Part shown: piece by piece, positions 1 through 7,710 of the stretch
Layout: each line of letters starts with the position of its first letter
Position numbering within the stretch: the stretch's first letter is position 1
The notes under the pieces: model-generated
Seen by the model: the letters and a program-made list of their open reading frames with translations, nothing else
Database searches by the model: none
What the model was told of the DNA's origin: nothing
Made by a program: the position numbers and the translations under genes
DNA from: Verrucomicrobiota bacterium
GTDB lineage: Bacteria; Verrucomicrobiota; Verrucomicrobiia; Opitutales; Opitutaceae
NCBI GenBank assembly: GCA_026398135.1
Contig: JAPLTN010000037.1
Span: 1-50,149, forward strand
Direction: 5' to 3'
DNA length: 50,149 nt

Positions 1-162
1 AAAGTGCGGGTGTTTTTTAGTAACTCCTTCATTCGCACTACAGTATCGGGAGGAAAATCCTTGGGTGGGCGCATAAAAAAAACTCCGGGGCTGCACCCAC
101 TAAAACCAGGTTATTATATCTTTGAAAGCGAAATGGTATGAAACATATCGAAGCCCCTGCCA

Positions 163-1458
163 ATGATACGCCCGCTCACCCTTGGTGCCGCCATCAGCCT
201 GTTTTTGCTGGCCGGCAGGCTTGTGTCGTTTGCGGCCAATCAAGCTCCGGAACTTTACCAAGCGGTGCCTACGCTCACCCTGGCCTCGGGCGCGGCCGCC
301 GCACCGCTAACGCTGTCCAATTACCTGCGCGATCCTGATGTGCCCGGAACAGCCGTGCGCGTTTCGGTCCGCCTCGGGAGTCAGACGGCTGACCTGTATC
401 TCGGGCTTTATGACGCCGCTGCGCCTTTGACGGTGGCGAACTTCAAAAACTACATCATCAGCGGAGCCTATGCCTCGAACTTCTTTCATCGCTCGGTGCC
501 AGGCTTCATTATTCAAAACGGCGGGTTTCGGTTCTTAAGCGATACGACTTACGGAGCCGTGCCGACTTCGTCCGCGATTCAAAACGAACCCGGCATTTCC
601 AATCTTCGAGGCACCATAGCCATGGCGAAGCTTGGTGGAGACCCAAACTCAGCCACCAGCCAATGGTTCATTAATCTGGCGGATAACTCGGCCGACCTCG
701 ACGCGCAAAACGGCGGATTCACCGTCTTCGGTCGAGTGCTGGGAGACGGCATGGCCAACATCGTGGATGTTTTGGCTAATGTTACCCGCTACGATGCATC
801 GGCATTCAATGCTGCCTGGAATGAGATTCCCCTCAACGCCCCTTCTTTGGCCCGGGCGAACTTCATTGAAACAAATGCCGCCCTCGTCTCCCCCCTTTCC
901 TTTCAAGTGACGGTGGATGATCCGACCCTCGTCACTGCGAGCTTAACGGAAGGTGTGCTCCAACTTGCCGGCTCGGCTTCTTTAGCGGGTCAAACTACCG
1001 TGCGGCTCACCACCACGGACCTCGAAGGCGGTGGTCTTGTTTCCTCCTTTCCCGTTACCGTGCTCTCGTCCAGCCCGCGCATCGCGTGGCGGCAAACTTA
1101 CTTCGCCACCACCGCCGACACCGGAACGGCTGCCGATCCCGCCGATCCCGACTCGGATGGTGTTCCCAACCTCCTCGAATACGCGCTCGGCACCGACCCC
1201 AATTCCGCCGCCTCAAACGCACTCCCTTCCGTTTCTCGCCTCACCACGCCGAGCGCGCTCCTCACGCTCACCTACAAGCGTGCCGCCAGCGATCTCGCCT
1301 ATGTGGTGCAAACCACGACAAATTTAGCCGACTCCTCGTCGTGGACCGCAGTTGGCGTCGATCAAGGCATCCCGGCCGGCGACGGGACCACCATCGCGAC
1401 GATTCCCTACACCACCGGCCTGCGTTTTCTCCGTCTGCACGTCAGCATCACGCCTTAA
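163..1458 (+). CDS. Secreted cyclophilin-type peptidyl-prolyl isomerase with C-terminal repeat region
   Basis: The 431-residue protein starts with a signal peptide (about residues 1-25). A cyclophilin domain follows at about 65-205, with FFHR (107-110, catalytic Arg), FIIQNGG (115-121), AMAK (153-156), SQWFIN (166-171) and FTVFGRV (186-192). It should catalyse proline isomerisation on exported proteins. After the domain come a beta-rich region and a DPADPDSDGVPNLLEYALG segment near 325-343. That segment resembles a thrombospondin type 3 or EF-hand-like calcium repeat, common in secreted Verrucomicrobiota proteins. At 431 residues it is more than twice the usual cyclophilin length. I chose the ATG at 163 because it gives a clean signal peptide; the overlapping ORF at 138 is in another frame. 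It lies upstream of rpmH but seems independent. Confidence 0.88.
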   Translation: MIRPLTLGAAISLFLLAGRLVSFAANQAPELYQAVPTLTLASGAAAAPLTLSNYLRDPDVPGTAVRVSVRLGSQTADLYLGLYDAAAPLTVANFKNYIISGAYASNFFHRSVPGFIIQNGGFRFLSDTTYGAVPTSSAIQNEPGISNLRGTIAMAKLGGDPNSATSQWFINLADNSADLDAQNGGFTVFGRVLGDGMANIVDVLANVTRYDASAFNAAWNEIPLNAPSLARANFIETNAALVSPLSFQVTVDDPTLVTASLTEGVLQLAGSASLAGQTTVRLTTTDLEGGGLVSSFPVTVLSSSPRIAWRQTYFATTADTGTAADPADPDSDGVPNLLEYALGTDPNSAASNALPSVSRLTTPSALLTLTYKRAASDLAYVVQTTTNLADSSSWTAVGVDQGIPAGDGTTIATIPYTTGLRFLRLHVSITP

Positions 1459-1569
1459 ATGCGGCTAAATCGCCGCGCCAAAACCACAAACCGGGTAAAA
1501 TCTGAAACCTTTGTTGACACCGCCCGATCCGTGCCGCACTCCCGTCAACCTTTAATCCCTTAATTCGCC

Positions 1570-1707
1570 ATGGATCCCACCTTCCGCCCACATCGTAAGA
1601 AGCGCGCCCGCAAGATCGGCTTTCGCGCCCGCAAAGCCACCCGCGGTGGCCGTAAAGTCCTGGCCGCCCGTCGCGCCAAGGGCCGCAAGCGCCTCACCGT
1701 AGTCTAA
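1570..1707 (+). CDS. rpmH: 50S ribosomal protein L34
   Basis: This 45-codon gene encodes a very basic protein with the L34 core [19 protein letters not shown] and the ending [10 protein letters not shown]34 is a small protein of the large ribosomal subunit. The N-terminus ([14 protein letters not shown]) differs from the usual MKRTFQPS form but has the same length. The ATG at 1570 is the only sensible start. The gene opens the conserved rpmH-rnpA-yidD-yidC block. A TTGACA-like hexamer at 1514-1519 may be a -35 element, but I see no clear -10 box. Confidence 0.96.
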   Translation: MDPTFRPHRKKRARKIGFRARKATRGGRKVLAARRAKGRKRLTVV

Positions 1708-1748
1708 GCTTCGGCTTAGCTCCGAGCCGCTCCCTCCCAGTCCGGTAG

Positions 1749-1773
1749 CCGCGACCCTTCGGTCGCGGTTTTT
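1749..1773 (+). terminator. Intrinsic terminator or attenuator after rpmH
   Basis: An 8-bp GC-rich stem (CCGCGACC at 1749-1756 with GGTCGCGG at 1761-1768) closes a 4-nt CTTC loop. Five T residues follow at 1769-1773. It lies between rpmH and rnpA, so it could lower rnpA expression relative to the highly expressed rpmH. Confidence 0.8.
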
Positions 1774-1820
1774 CCGTTTCTGGGCGGAGCGTCTAATCTA
1801 AAGGTATCTTTCTAGTGCCC

Positions 1821-2234
1821 ATGCGTTTCCGTCCCGAGCAGCATTTGCGGCGACAGGGGGATTTCGACCACGTGCGTGCCACGGGGCGTCGCTACGATGC
1901 CGGGGCGTTTGTCGTTTTTCATGCGCCGCGTCGCGTGTCCGCCGCCGCCGCCGGGGAAGCTTCGGTCGATACGGTTGCGCCTGTTCCGGCCGAAAACGTC
2001 GCGCCCGCCCGCGCCGGTTTTGTCGCGTCTCGTTCCGCCGTGGGCAACGCGGTGGCGCGCGCCCGGGCCAAACGGCGCCTGCGCGAGGGCTTTCGCGCCT
2101 GTCAGGCGGCGTTTCCCGCCGGTTACGATTTCATCTTCGTGGCCCGCCGTTCGCTCAATGGGCTTGAACACGCCGCGCTGGAGGAGAGATTTTCCACCCT
2201 CTGCCGTAAACTTTTCCCGTCGAGTGCCCACTGA
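1821..2234 (+). CDS. rnpA: Ribonuclease P protein component
   Basis: The protein (about 137 residues) is the basic subunit that works with the RNase P RNA in tRNA 5'-end maturation. The family signature is visible as [18 protein letters not shown], a variant of the RNR motif, followed by YDFIFVARR. An extra Ala/Val-rich stretch near residues 35-60 makes it slightly long. I prefer the ATG at 1821 to the in-frame GTG at 1815. It overlaps yidD by 11 bp, which suggests translational coupling. Confidence 0.93.
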   Translation: MRFRPEQHLRRQGDFDHVRATGRRYDAGAFVVFHAPRRVSAAAAGEASVDTVAPVPAENVAPARAGFVASRSAVGNAVARARAKRRLREGFRACQAAFPAGYDFIFVARRSLNGLEHAALEERFSTLCRKLFPSSAH

Positions 2235-2517
2235 ACCATCTATCCCCGCCGCCGCCGCCATCGCGCCTCGTTGCGATGCGGCCACGCGTGCGCTCGTCGC
2301 TGGAGTGCGAGGGTATCAGTGGGCGGCTTCCCCGGTGTTGCACGTGCTGGCCGGGCCGGGCGGCGGGTGTCGGTTTAGCCCCACCTGTTCGCACTACGCG
2401 ATCGAGGCGCTGCTCACCCACGGGGCTTGGCGGGGAACAGTCCTCGCCACCAAACGCCTTTTGCGCTGTCACCCTTGGGGCCCGCATGGCTCCGATCCGG
2501 TGCCCGCGCGTTTCTGA
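2224..2517 (+). CDS. yidD: Membrane protein insertion efficiency factor YidD
   Basis: The 97-residue protein has the YidD core: [19 protein letters not shown] followed by [18 protein letters not shown]. YidD is a small membrane-associated protein linked to YidC-dependent insertion. The GTG at 2224 is in frame and overlaps the rnpA end. A later GTG near the start of VRGYQW is possible, but the upstream residues fit the usual length better. It lies 36 bp before yidC. Confidence 0.9.
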   Translation: MPTEPSIPAAAAIAPRCDAATRALVAGVRGYQWAASPVLHVLAGPGGGCRFSPTCSHYAIEALLTHGAWRGTVLATKRLLRCHPWGPHGSDPVPARF

Positions 2518-2553
2518 ATTTTTCATCACCACCCGTTCAGCCTACTTTTTTAA

Positions 2554-4356
2554 ATGGATAAGAAGAATCTCACCCTCGGCATCCTCTTCATCGTCGCCGC
2601 CCTATCGACGCTGATCATCGGTGCCAAAATGCAGCCGCCGGCCCCGCCCGCTCCATCCGTCGTGGCCGCTCCGGCCGCCGGTTCCGGGGTCGCCCCCTCG
2701 CCGACGCCGGGCTCGGCGCTGGTCGCCCCGGCCGGCATGCCCGCCACCACGCTTGCCGCCTTGGCCACGGATCGCGAGGACGCCACCGCCACTTTGCTGA
2801 GCAACGAGTACGTGACCGTGCGCCTGACCAATTTCGGCGGCGCGATCCAGGATGTGGCTTTTAAAAAATATCCGGCCCACCAGAACTCGCCCGAGGCCTT
2901 CGTGTTTAACCAGCAGCACGTCGCGCCTATCCTCGCGCTGGCCGAGCTGCCCGGAATGGGAGCGAATACTCGCTTCGAATTGGTCTCCGCCAGCGCCACC
3001 GAGGTGGTTTACCGCACGGTGTTTGAGGAACGCCTGGAAATCACCCGCCGCTACACCCTCGCCGGACCGGAGGGCGACCCCTACCGCATCCGCCACGAGA
3101 CTACGCTGCGCAATCTCACCACCGCCACCATCCAGCCGCCGCGCCTCGCCTTGGAGCTCGGCACGACCACCCTGGTCGGCACCAACGATACCGGGCTTTA
3201 TCTGAACGTCGCCACTTACAACGGGGACAAGGCGGAGGTCATCGAGCGCGCCGATCTGGAGGGGGGCGGTCTGCTCAACTGGATGGGCGTAAGCAGCAAT
3301 CCGCCCAAGGCGCAGTTGGAAAAGCCGGTCGCCTTTCAGTGGGCGACGGTGAAGAACCAGTTTTTCGCCAGCATCTACACTCCCGACCAGCCCGGCCAGT
3401 CGGTCGTCGTGCGCAATGTCGAGCTTCCTCCTTTGCTGGGTAGCACGCGGGCCAATACCGGCATCACCGCCTCCGCCCGGTTCGACCTCGCGCCTTTGGC
3501 CCCCGGCGCCAGCACGAAGCAAAGTGGCCAGCTCTATGTCGGCCCCAAGGAGTACACCCGCCTCGCTAAATTCGAGAAGCGCGAGGACAAGGTCATGCAG
3601 TTTGATCGTTACTTTTTTAACCGCATCTTCCTGTCGGGTCTGGTCTCGCCGCTGCTGAACAAGGCCATGGTCTGGATTCACTCCTGGCCCTTTATCGCGA
3701 ACTGGGGTCTGGCCATCGTGATCATGACCCTCGGGCTCAAGGTGATCAGCCTGCCCTTCACTCTCGCCGCTTCGAAGTCCGCCAAGCGCATGGGCAAGAT
3801 TGCCGAGCCGATGAAGGCCATCCGCGAGAAGTACAAAGACAATCCCAAGAAGCTGAACGAGGCCACCATGGCACTCTTCAAAGAGCACAAGGTAAACCCG
3901 GCCGGCGGGTGTTTGCCGGTGTTGATCACGATTCCCTTGTTCGTAGGTTTCTTCGCCATGTTGCAGGGCACGGCCGAGCTGCGCTTTCAGTCGTTTCTCT
4001 GGGCGCACGATCTTTCCGGGCCGGATACGATCTGGCACATCCCCGGGCTGGGTTTCCCGGTGAACATCATGCCGCTCTTGATGGGTGCGACCATGATCGT
4101 GCAAATGCGCCTGACCCCGCAGCCCACCACGGTCGAGGGGCCGCAGGTGATGATCATGAAGATCATGCCCTGGATGTTTACTCTCTTCTGCTACAACTTC
4201 GCCGCCGCGCTCGCGCTGTATTCCACGGTCAACGGCCTTTTCACCATCGGGCAGCAGTTGTGGGTGAACAAGTATTCCAAAGACGAGGAGCCCGTGTCCG
4301 CCGTCGCGGCTCCCCGCTCCCGCAAGGGCTTGAAAAACGTCACCCCCGGTAAGTAG
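2554..4356 (+). CDS. yidC: Membrane protein insertase YidC
   Basis: The 600-residue protein has an N-terminal transmembrane segment (about 5-23), an Ala/Pro-rich linker and a large periplasmic domain (about 70-350). The conserved YidC/Oxa1 core follows at about 370-580, with the cytoplasmic loop KSAKRMGKIAEPMKAIREKY and several hydrophobic helices. This is the Gram-negative form. It inserts and folds inner-membrane proteins with or without SecYEG. The basic C-terminal tail (RSRKGLKNVTPGK) may contact ribosomes. It closes the rpmH-rnpA-yidD-yidC block, and GC falls sharply just downstream. Confidence 0.97.
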   Translation: MDKKNLTLGILFIVAALSTLIIGAKMQPPAPPAPSVVAAPAAGSGVAPSPTPGSALVAPAGMPATTLAALATDREDATATLLSNEYVTVRLTNFGGAIQDVAFKKYPAHQNSPEAFVFNQQHVAPILALAELPGMGANTRFELVSASATEVVYRTVFEERLEITRRYTLAGPEGDPYRIRHETTLRNLTTATIQPPRLALELGTTTLVGTNDTGLYLNVATYNGDKAEVIERADLEGGGLLNWMGVSSNPPKAQLEKPVAFQWATVKNQFFASIYTPDQPGQSVVVRNVELPPLLGSTRANTGITASARFDLAPLAPGASTKQSGQLYVGPKEYTRLAKFEKREDKVMQFDRYFFNRIFLSGLVSPLLNKAMVWIHSWPFIANWGLAIVIMTLGLKVISLPFTLAASKSAKRMGKIAEPMKAIREKYKDNPKKLNEATMALFKEHKVNPAGGCLPVLITIPLFVGFFAMLQGTAELRFQSFLWAHDLSGPDTIWHIPGLGFPVNIMPLLMGATMIVQMRLTPQPTTVEGPQVMIMKIMPWMFTLFCYNFAAALALYSTVNGLFTIGQQLWVNKYSKDEEPVSAVAAPRSRKGLKNVTPGK

Positions 4357-4473
4357 TCGGGGGCGGATCAGCGTTCGTTTATTTTGTAAGTTTTTAGAGA
4401 ATTCGAATAACTTCAGCTTGAACTCGGAGAAGTTCAAACATCATTGTCATTGTTTAAATTCATTCATTTTTAT

Positions 4474-5211
4474 ATGATTATCTTACGTTTAGGTCTGTTG
4501 TTCGCCCTCTTAGCCATGTTTGGTCTTACTATTGAGGCGTATGCCGAGACCAAGGTTCAGAAGGTGAAGATCACCCGTCAGCCAGTTTCTCGCACCGCAG
4601 AATTAGGCGGTAGTGTTGCGTTCACGATCGCGCACACGGGTGATGGCACGGCGTATATCCAGTGGCGGTTTCAAGGACAGCCGATTGCTGGAGCCACGAC
4701 CAACACGTATCAAATCTCTTCCGTAAAATTATCGGATACTGGTCGCTATGATGCGGTCATAACCACTGCCGCTGGCTCGATTACCACCAAACCTGCCGTG
4801 CTGACAGTGAATCTTGCACCTCCCGCCTTATACGCAGATAATGTGATCTATTTCTCGCTCCGTGTTAGTTCGGCAAAAGAGTCCTTAAACTCAGATGGCG
4901 CCTACGTAATTGGCTTGGGCAACACTGCAAAAGACCCGGAGTCGCCGACCGATCAATATACTTTTTCCTACAAGCGAACCGCCCGCGATAAAGCGGTTTT
5001 GGTAATGGATGGAGCGTACATCGACGAAGACGGAGTATTCATGAAAATCAAGGAAACCTACCAAATAGTATTTACCGGTGTAGATGGGTTCGGGACGCTT
5101 AAAGCAAACACCAACGGTATTGCTATCCTCAACCTGCCGGCCGGTTTTAAACCTAGCCGTCTTACTGTAAAATTTAGCGGAACGCTTGTTTTAACAACGA
5201 GTATACGTTGA
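4474..5211 (+). CDS. Secreted Ig-like domain protein of unknown function
   Basis: The 245-residue protein has a signal peptide (about 1-26, ending near EAYAET). One Ig-like domain follows (about 30-115), with YIQWRFQGQPIAGATTNTYQ and the LSDTGRYDAVITTAAGS strand pair typical of such domains in Verrucomicrobiota surface proteins. The last 125 residues form a beta-rich domain I do not recognise. The ATG at 4474 is preferred to an upstream TTG at 4444 because it starts the signal peptide directly. GC is clearly lower than in the neighbours, which suggests acquired or fast-evolving DNA. The function is unknown; a surface-binding role is only a guess. Confidence 0.75.
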   Translation: MIILRLGLLFALLAMFGLTIEAYAETKVQKVKITRQPVSRTAELGGSVAFTIAHTGDGTAYIQWRFQGQPIAGATTNTYQISSVKLSDTGRYDAVITTAAGSITTKPAVLTVNLAPPALYADNVIYFSLRVSSAKESLNSDGAYVIGLGNTAKDPESPTDQYTFSYKRTARDKAVLVMDGAYIDEDGVFMKIKETYQIVFTGVDGFGTLKANTNGIAILNLPAGFKPSRLTVKFSGTLVLTTSIR

Positions 5212-5417
5212 GCTTGACTGCGTCTGAACATGGCGCGCCGTTTCAAATTACTCAGAGTTTTAATTTGTTGATCCCCTAAGTTTATAAAAGGATGGGGGCG
5301 TTCCTTTCAAAAACGCACGACTTGCGGTCCTCGAAGCATTTGGAAAGAAACCGGCATGAACCGTTTTTTGGGTGTCCTTTTCTCTGCGCCCTGTCCGCAG
5401 AGCGGGCGCGTCAGGTT

Positions 5418-5705
5418 CTAGGTTCCGGTCGCTTCCAAATGCTCGTTTTCTGGTTCGGGAAGCCACTGCCGTAACACTTGGATGAGGTCGCGGATTTCGA
5501 TCAGCTTGCTCACGTAGTCGTTCATGCCGGCGGCCAGGTAACGCTCGCGGTCGCCCTGCATAGCGTTGGCAGTCATCGCGATCACGGGAATCGCGGCGAC
5601 GTCGGCCAGCGGGCGGATTGGCGCATGCAGCGAGTGGTTTCGTAGCCGTCCATCGTTGGCATCTGCACATCCAGAAAAACGAGATCGTAAGGGTGTGGCC
5701 TGTTA
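5418..5705 (-). pseudogene. Frameshifted, 5'-truncated response-regulator receiver remnant
   Basis: Read on the minus strand, one frame gives [20 protein letters not shown], a receiver phosphoacceptor region with the Asp in FLDVQMP. After a net frame change near 5615-5625, another frame gives [20 protein letters not shown], then AGMNDYVSK and a C-terminal tail ending at a TAG at 5418-5420. The conserved Pro after the receiver Lys is Leu (SKLIEI). The 5' part of the domain is missing, and the break lies within a few bases of the inverted-repeat element at 5709. It was probably the C-terminal receiver of a hybrid kinase or a stand-alone regulator, and is now dead. Confidence 0.8.
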
Positions 5706-5708
5706 AAG

Positions 5709-5894
5709 GGGGCTGGCCGCTGTTTATTGATCTTTTAGTAATTTCTACGTGCTGAAAGGCGTAGTGGCTGATTTATTTGAATATGCAGGCTATAAAGGAG
5801 ATAACTCAAAGGTATAATAGTTTGGATTTGCACAGAAATGAATCTCTGAGCGTTTTGCCTGTGGCAGAATGATCAACAAACAGTGGCCAGCCCC
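5709..5894. mobile_element. MITE-like 186-bp element with 24-bp inverted termini
   Basis: The left end (5709-5732, GGGGCTGGCC then CTGTTT-ATTGATC) and the reverse complement of the right end (5871-5894) match at 22 of 24 positions. The interior is AT-rich, without a transposase. A short ATG-initiated frame at 5783-5872 (29 codons, ending inside the right terminus) starts MQAIKEITQRYNSLDLH and may be a gene remnant. I found no convincing target-site duplication. The element abuts the broken end of the receiver pseudogene, so insertion or element-linked deletion may have truncated it. Confidence 0.6.
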
Positions 5895-6420
5895 GAATGG
5901 TTCGGTCTAGCCCAATTTGGAAAGTAGCAAGTAAGCACAGCCGCAGATTGGCAGGGGCCGGGGTGATGGCGCGTTTGCTGTTCATTTGGCCCGCAGTTTC
6001 CGCATGAGGTCGGCGTGTGGGTCCGGGGGCTTTTGAGGCGTTTAGCGATCGTCTAGGTTTAGCGGAGTTATACCGAATTTCCGATGAACTTAGACCTTGG
6101 TTCTACTTTGTTAAAACCCTTAGTAATGAAGGAAATATGGCCACATAAAGCGCAGAAAGCACAAAAGGTCGGTCCGTTTTTGTGTCTTATGCGCCTTTTG
6201 TGGCCCACTTCTCTGAAAGTTCCGTTTGTTCGGTTTCAGATAACAAAGTAGAATTAGGGCTTTTACCGAAAACCCGACCACCGGTTGGGGTTACACCAAG
6301 CGATTTATGGGTCTAAAACCATAGGGGAATGGGTATTAGCTTCGTTGGGGTGGCAGTCGGAAAGCTGCTGAGGGAAAATGGGATAGCACCCGTAGCACGC
6401 GCAGCAATAAAGGTGATTTC
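5895..6420. other. Non-coding, decayed stretch with palindromic DNA
   Basis: No intact gene is visible. On the minus strand, codons ending at a TGA at 5982-5984 read PQKPPDPHADLMRKLRAK, which could be the C-terminal tail of a lost gene. The rest is low in GC and contains the nested inverted repeat annotated at 6101-6253. Confidence 0.5.
6101..6253. repeat. Nested inverted repeats
   Basis: The outer arms TTCTACTTTGTTA (6101-6113) and TAACAAAGTAGAA (6241-6253) are perfect 13-bp complements. Inside them is a larger imperfect palindrome, 6139-6166 against 6177-6205, starting GGCCACA and ending TGTGGCC, with CACAAAA/TTTTGTG at its centre. No reading frame spans it. It may be a MITE or other small structured repeat. 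Confidence 0.6.
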
Positions 6421-7020
6421 TCAGACCAGCGCGATGCGGTGGGTGTGCAGGAAAGCGTCGGCCTCCGGCGAATCCACGAGGTTGGCGACGAAACTTTCAC
6501 GCAGACGTTTGACGATGCCGGGGCGGCCGAAGAGGGCGAGGCAGGGCTGGCTGTCGAAGCGGCTGCGGTAGCGCAGGCCGTCGAAACCGGCGGGGTGTTG
6601 CTGGATTTGCAGGCCCCATTCCTGGGGCACGGACAGCTCGGCATGGGTCAATGCACTGAGATCCACCTTGGCCCGGCCAGCGGTGGTCGCTTCCGTGAGA
6701 TCGCAGAGTTTTAGCGGGGGGACTTTAATCCGACTCAAGGTGCGACTGGTCCAGAGTTTCAGCGATACCGGGGCGCCCGGGTTCAAGATGTCGTCGCCGA
6801 AACGCTCCCAAATACAGGTGTCCGGTTGCTCGGCCAAATACAGCACCGGGAAGGGGCAGTTCACATGGCTGAAGCGGTGTCCGGGATTAAGGCTGAAGAA
6901 TATCGCCGCGAGGCCCGTCTCGTGCAGCCGCCAGAGATCGCACGCCGGATAGAGAGTAACCGGCAGATCGTTTTTCGCGAAGTCGGGGAGAGGTCGGCGC
7001 GTGGGTCGGCTAACGGACAT
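6421..7020 (-). CDS. RES-domain toxin of a type II toxin-antitoxin pair
   Basis: The 199-residue protein matches the RES fold in its order of motifs. These are LWRLHETG with Arg31, GHRF with Arg49, FPVLYLAEQ with Tyr61, Glu72 in CIWERFGD, and GLRYRSRFD with Ser153. Studied RES toxins (MbcT, ParT types) break down NAD+ or ADP-ribosylate a metabolic enzyme and so arrest growth. Which chemistry applies here cannot be told from sequence. The gene starts 21 bp after the antitoxin gene, in the usual antitoxin-first order. The length is normal for the family and no frameshift is visible, so the toxin may be active. Confidence 0.8.
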   Translation of the reverse strand: MSVSRPTRRPLPDFAKNDLPVTLYPACDLWRLHETGLAAIFFSLNPGHRFSHVNCPFPVLYLAEQPDTCIWERFGDDILNPGAPVSLKLWTSRTLSRIKVPPLKLCDLTEATTAGRAKVDLSALTHAELSVPQEWGLQIQQHPAGFDGLRYRSRFDSQPCLALFGRPGIVKRLRESFVANLVDSPEADAFLHTHRIALV

Positions 7021-7041
7021 GGCACGATTAGATCACGTCGC

Positions 7042-7647
7042 TCAGTTGGCTGCGAAACCATGCGCGTCGCGCTGAACTTCTTCGAGTTTGCCTTCGCGCA
7101 AGGCATCCAGCGGCCGCTTGTCGCCGAGCGAAGCGCGTTTGTTGAGGAAAAACAGGATGGCACCCCAATCGTCCAAAGCCGACGAGGCACGCAGGGTCCC
7201 GAGCACCGCTTCCAGACCGGGCAGAGTGCCTTCGGTGCTAAATTGCCAGATAGGGAAGCGAACAGCGTTTTGGCGGGTCTCGCGCCAACCGAGCAGGCGG
7301 TGCTTTTTGAAGCGATCAAGGACGGCTTGCTTGGAGATGCCGCCGAGATAGGCGCGGGCTTCGTCGGCGGAAACGCTTCCGCCCTCGGCCTCCTTGAGTT
7401 GTTCGCGGGCGGCGACGCCGCGCACGAGGGCTCCGGCGAGGCCGCTGCGGGCGCGCTTGGTGGTGGTAAAGTAGTTCTGGGCGGCGAAGAGGAGGATCTG
7501 CGCCAGCTCGGCATCATCGTGCCGGGGGCTGAGGGCCTGAAGCGCGGCCTCGACTTGGGCGACATCGGGTTGCCAGGCCTCGGGAGCGGATTCCGGCAGA
7601 GAGAAGCCTGAAGGAAAACGGGGGGTGGACGCGGTGAGTGTGGCCAT
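7042..7647 (-). CDS. Xre/MbcA/ParS-type antitoxin
   Basis: The 201-residue protein has a central helix-turn-helix-like segment (VSADEARAYLGGISKQAVLD, about 90-110). The toxin-binding C-terminal module follows: RFPIWQFS, a PGL..VL helix, then PLDALREGKLEEV. This layout is standard for antitoxins paired with RES toxins. It should bind and block the downstream toxin and repress its own promoter. A set of TTGTC half-sites lies 18-46 bp upstream of the start codon. The N-terminal 85 residues are variable and I cannot assign them. Confidence 0.8.
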   Translation of the reverse strand: MATLTASTPRFPSGFSLPESAPEAWQPDVAQVEAALQALSPRHDDAELAQILLFAAQNYFTTTKRARSGLAGALVRGVAAREQLKEAEGGSVSADEARAYLGGISKQAVLDRFKKHRLLGWRETRQNAVRFPIWQFSTEGTLPGLEAVLGTLRASSALDDWGAILFFLNKRASLGDKRPLDALREGKLEEVQRDAHGFAAN

Positions 7648-7664
7648 GCAGGGAAGGTCTGTCT

Positions 7665-7693
7665 GCTTGTCAAGTTTGTCAAGTTCGACAAGC
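7665..7693. promoter_or_regulatory. Operator-like repeat upstream of the antitoxin
   Basis: Plus-strand half-sites TTGTC occur at 7667-7671 and 7676-7680, and the inverted GACAA at 7687-7691. The outermost pair forms GCTTGTC/GACAAGC arms (7665-7671 and 7687-7693). The site lies just upstream of the minus-strand antitoxin start at 7647, where autorepression of such modules normally acts. Confidence 0.5.
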
Positions 7694-7710
7694 CGGGGTG
7701 GTTTAGGCTG

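Noticed and set aside
2602-4437. Minus-strand 611-codon open frame
   Set aside because: It is antisense to yidC and has no family pattern.
5335-5442. Short inverted similarity between GCATTTGGAA at 5336 and the receiver remnant tail at 5433-5442
   Set aside because: Only about 10 exact bases, so chance or small local duplication cannot be separated.
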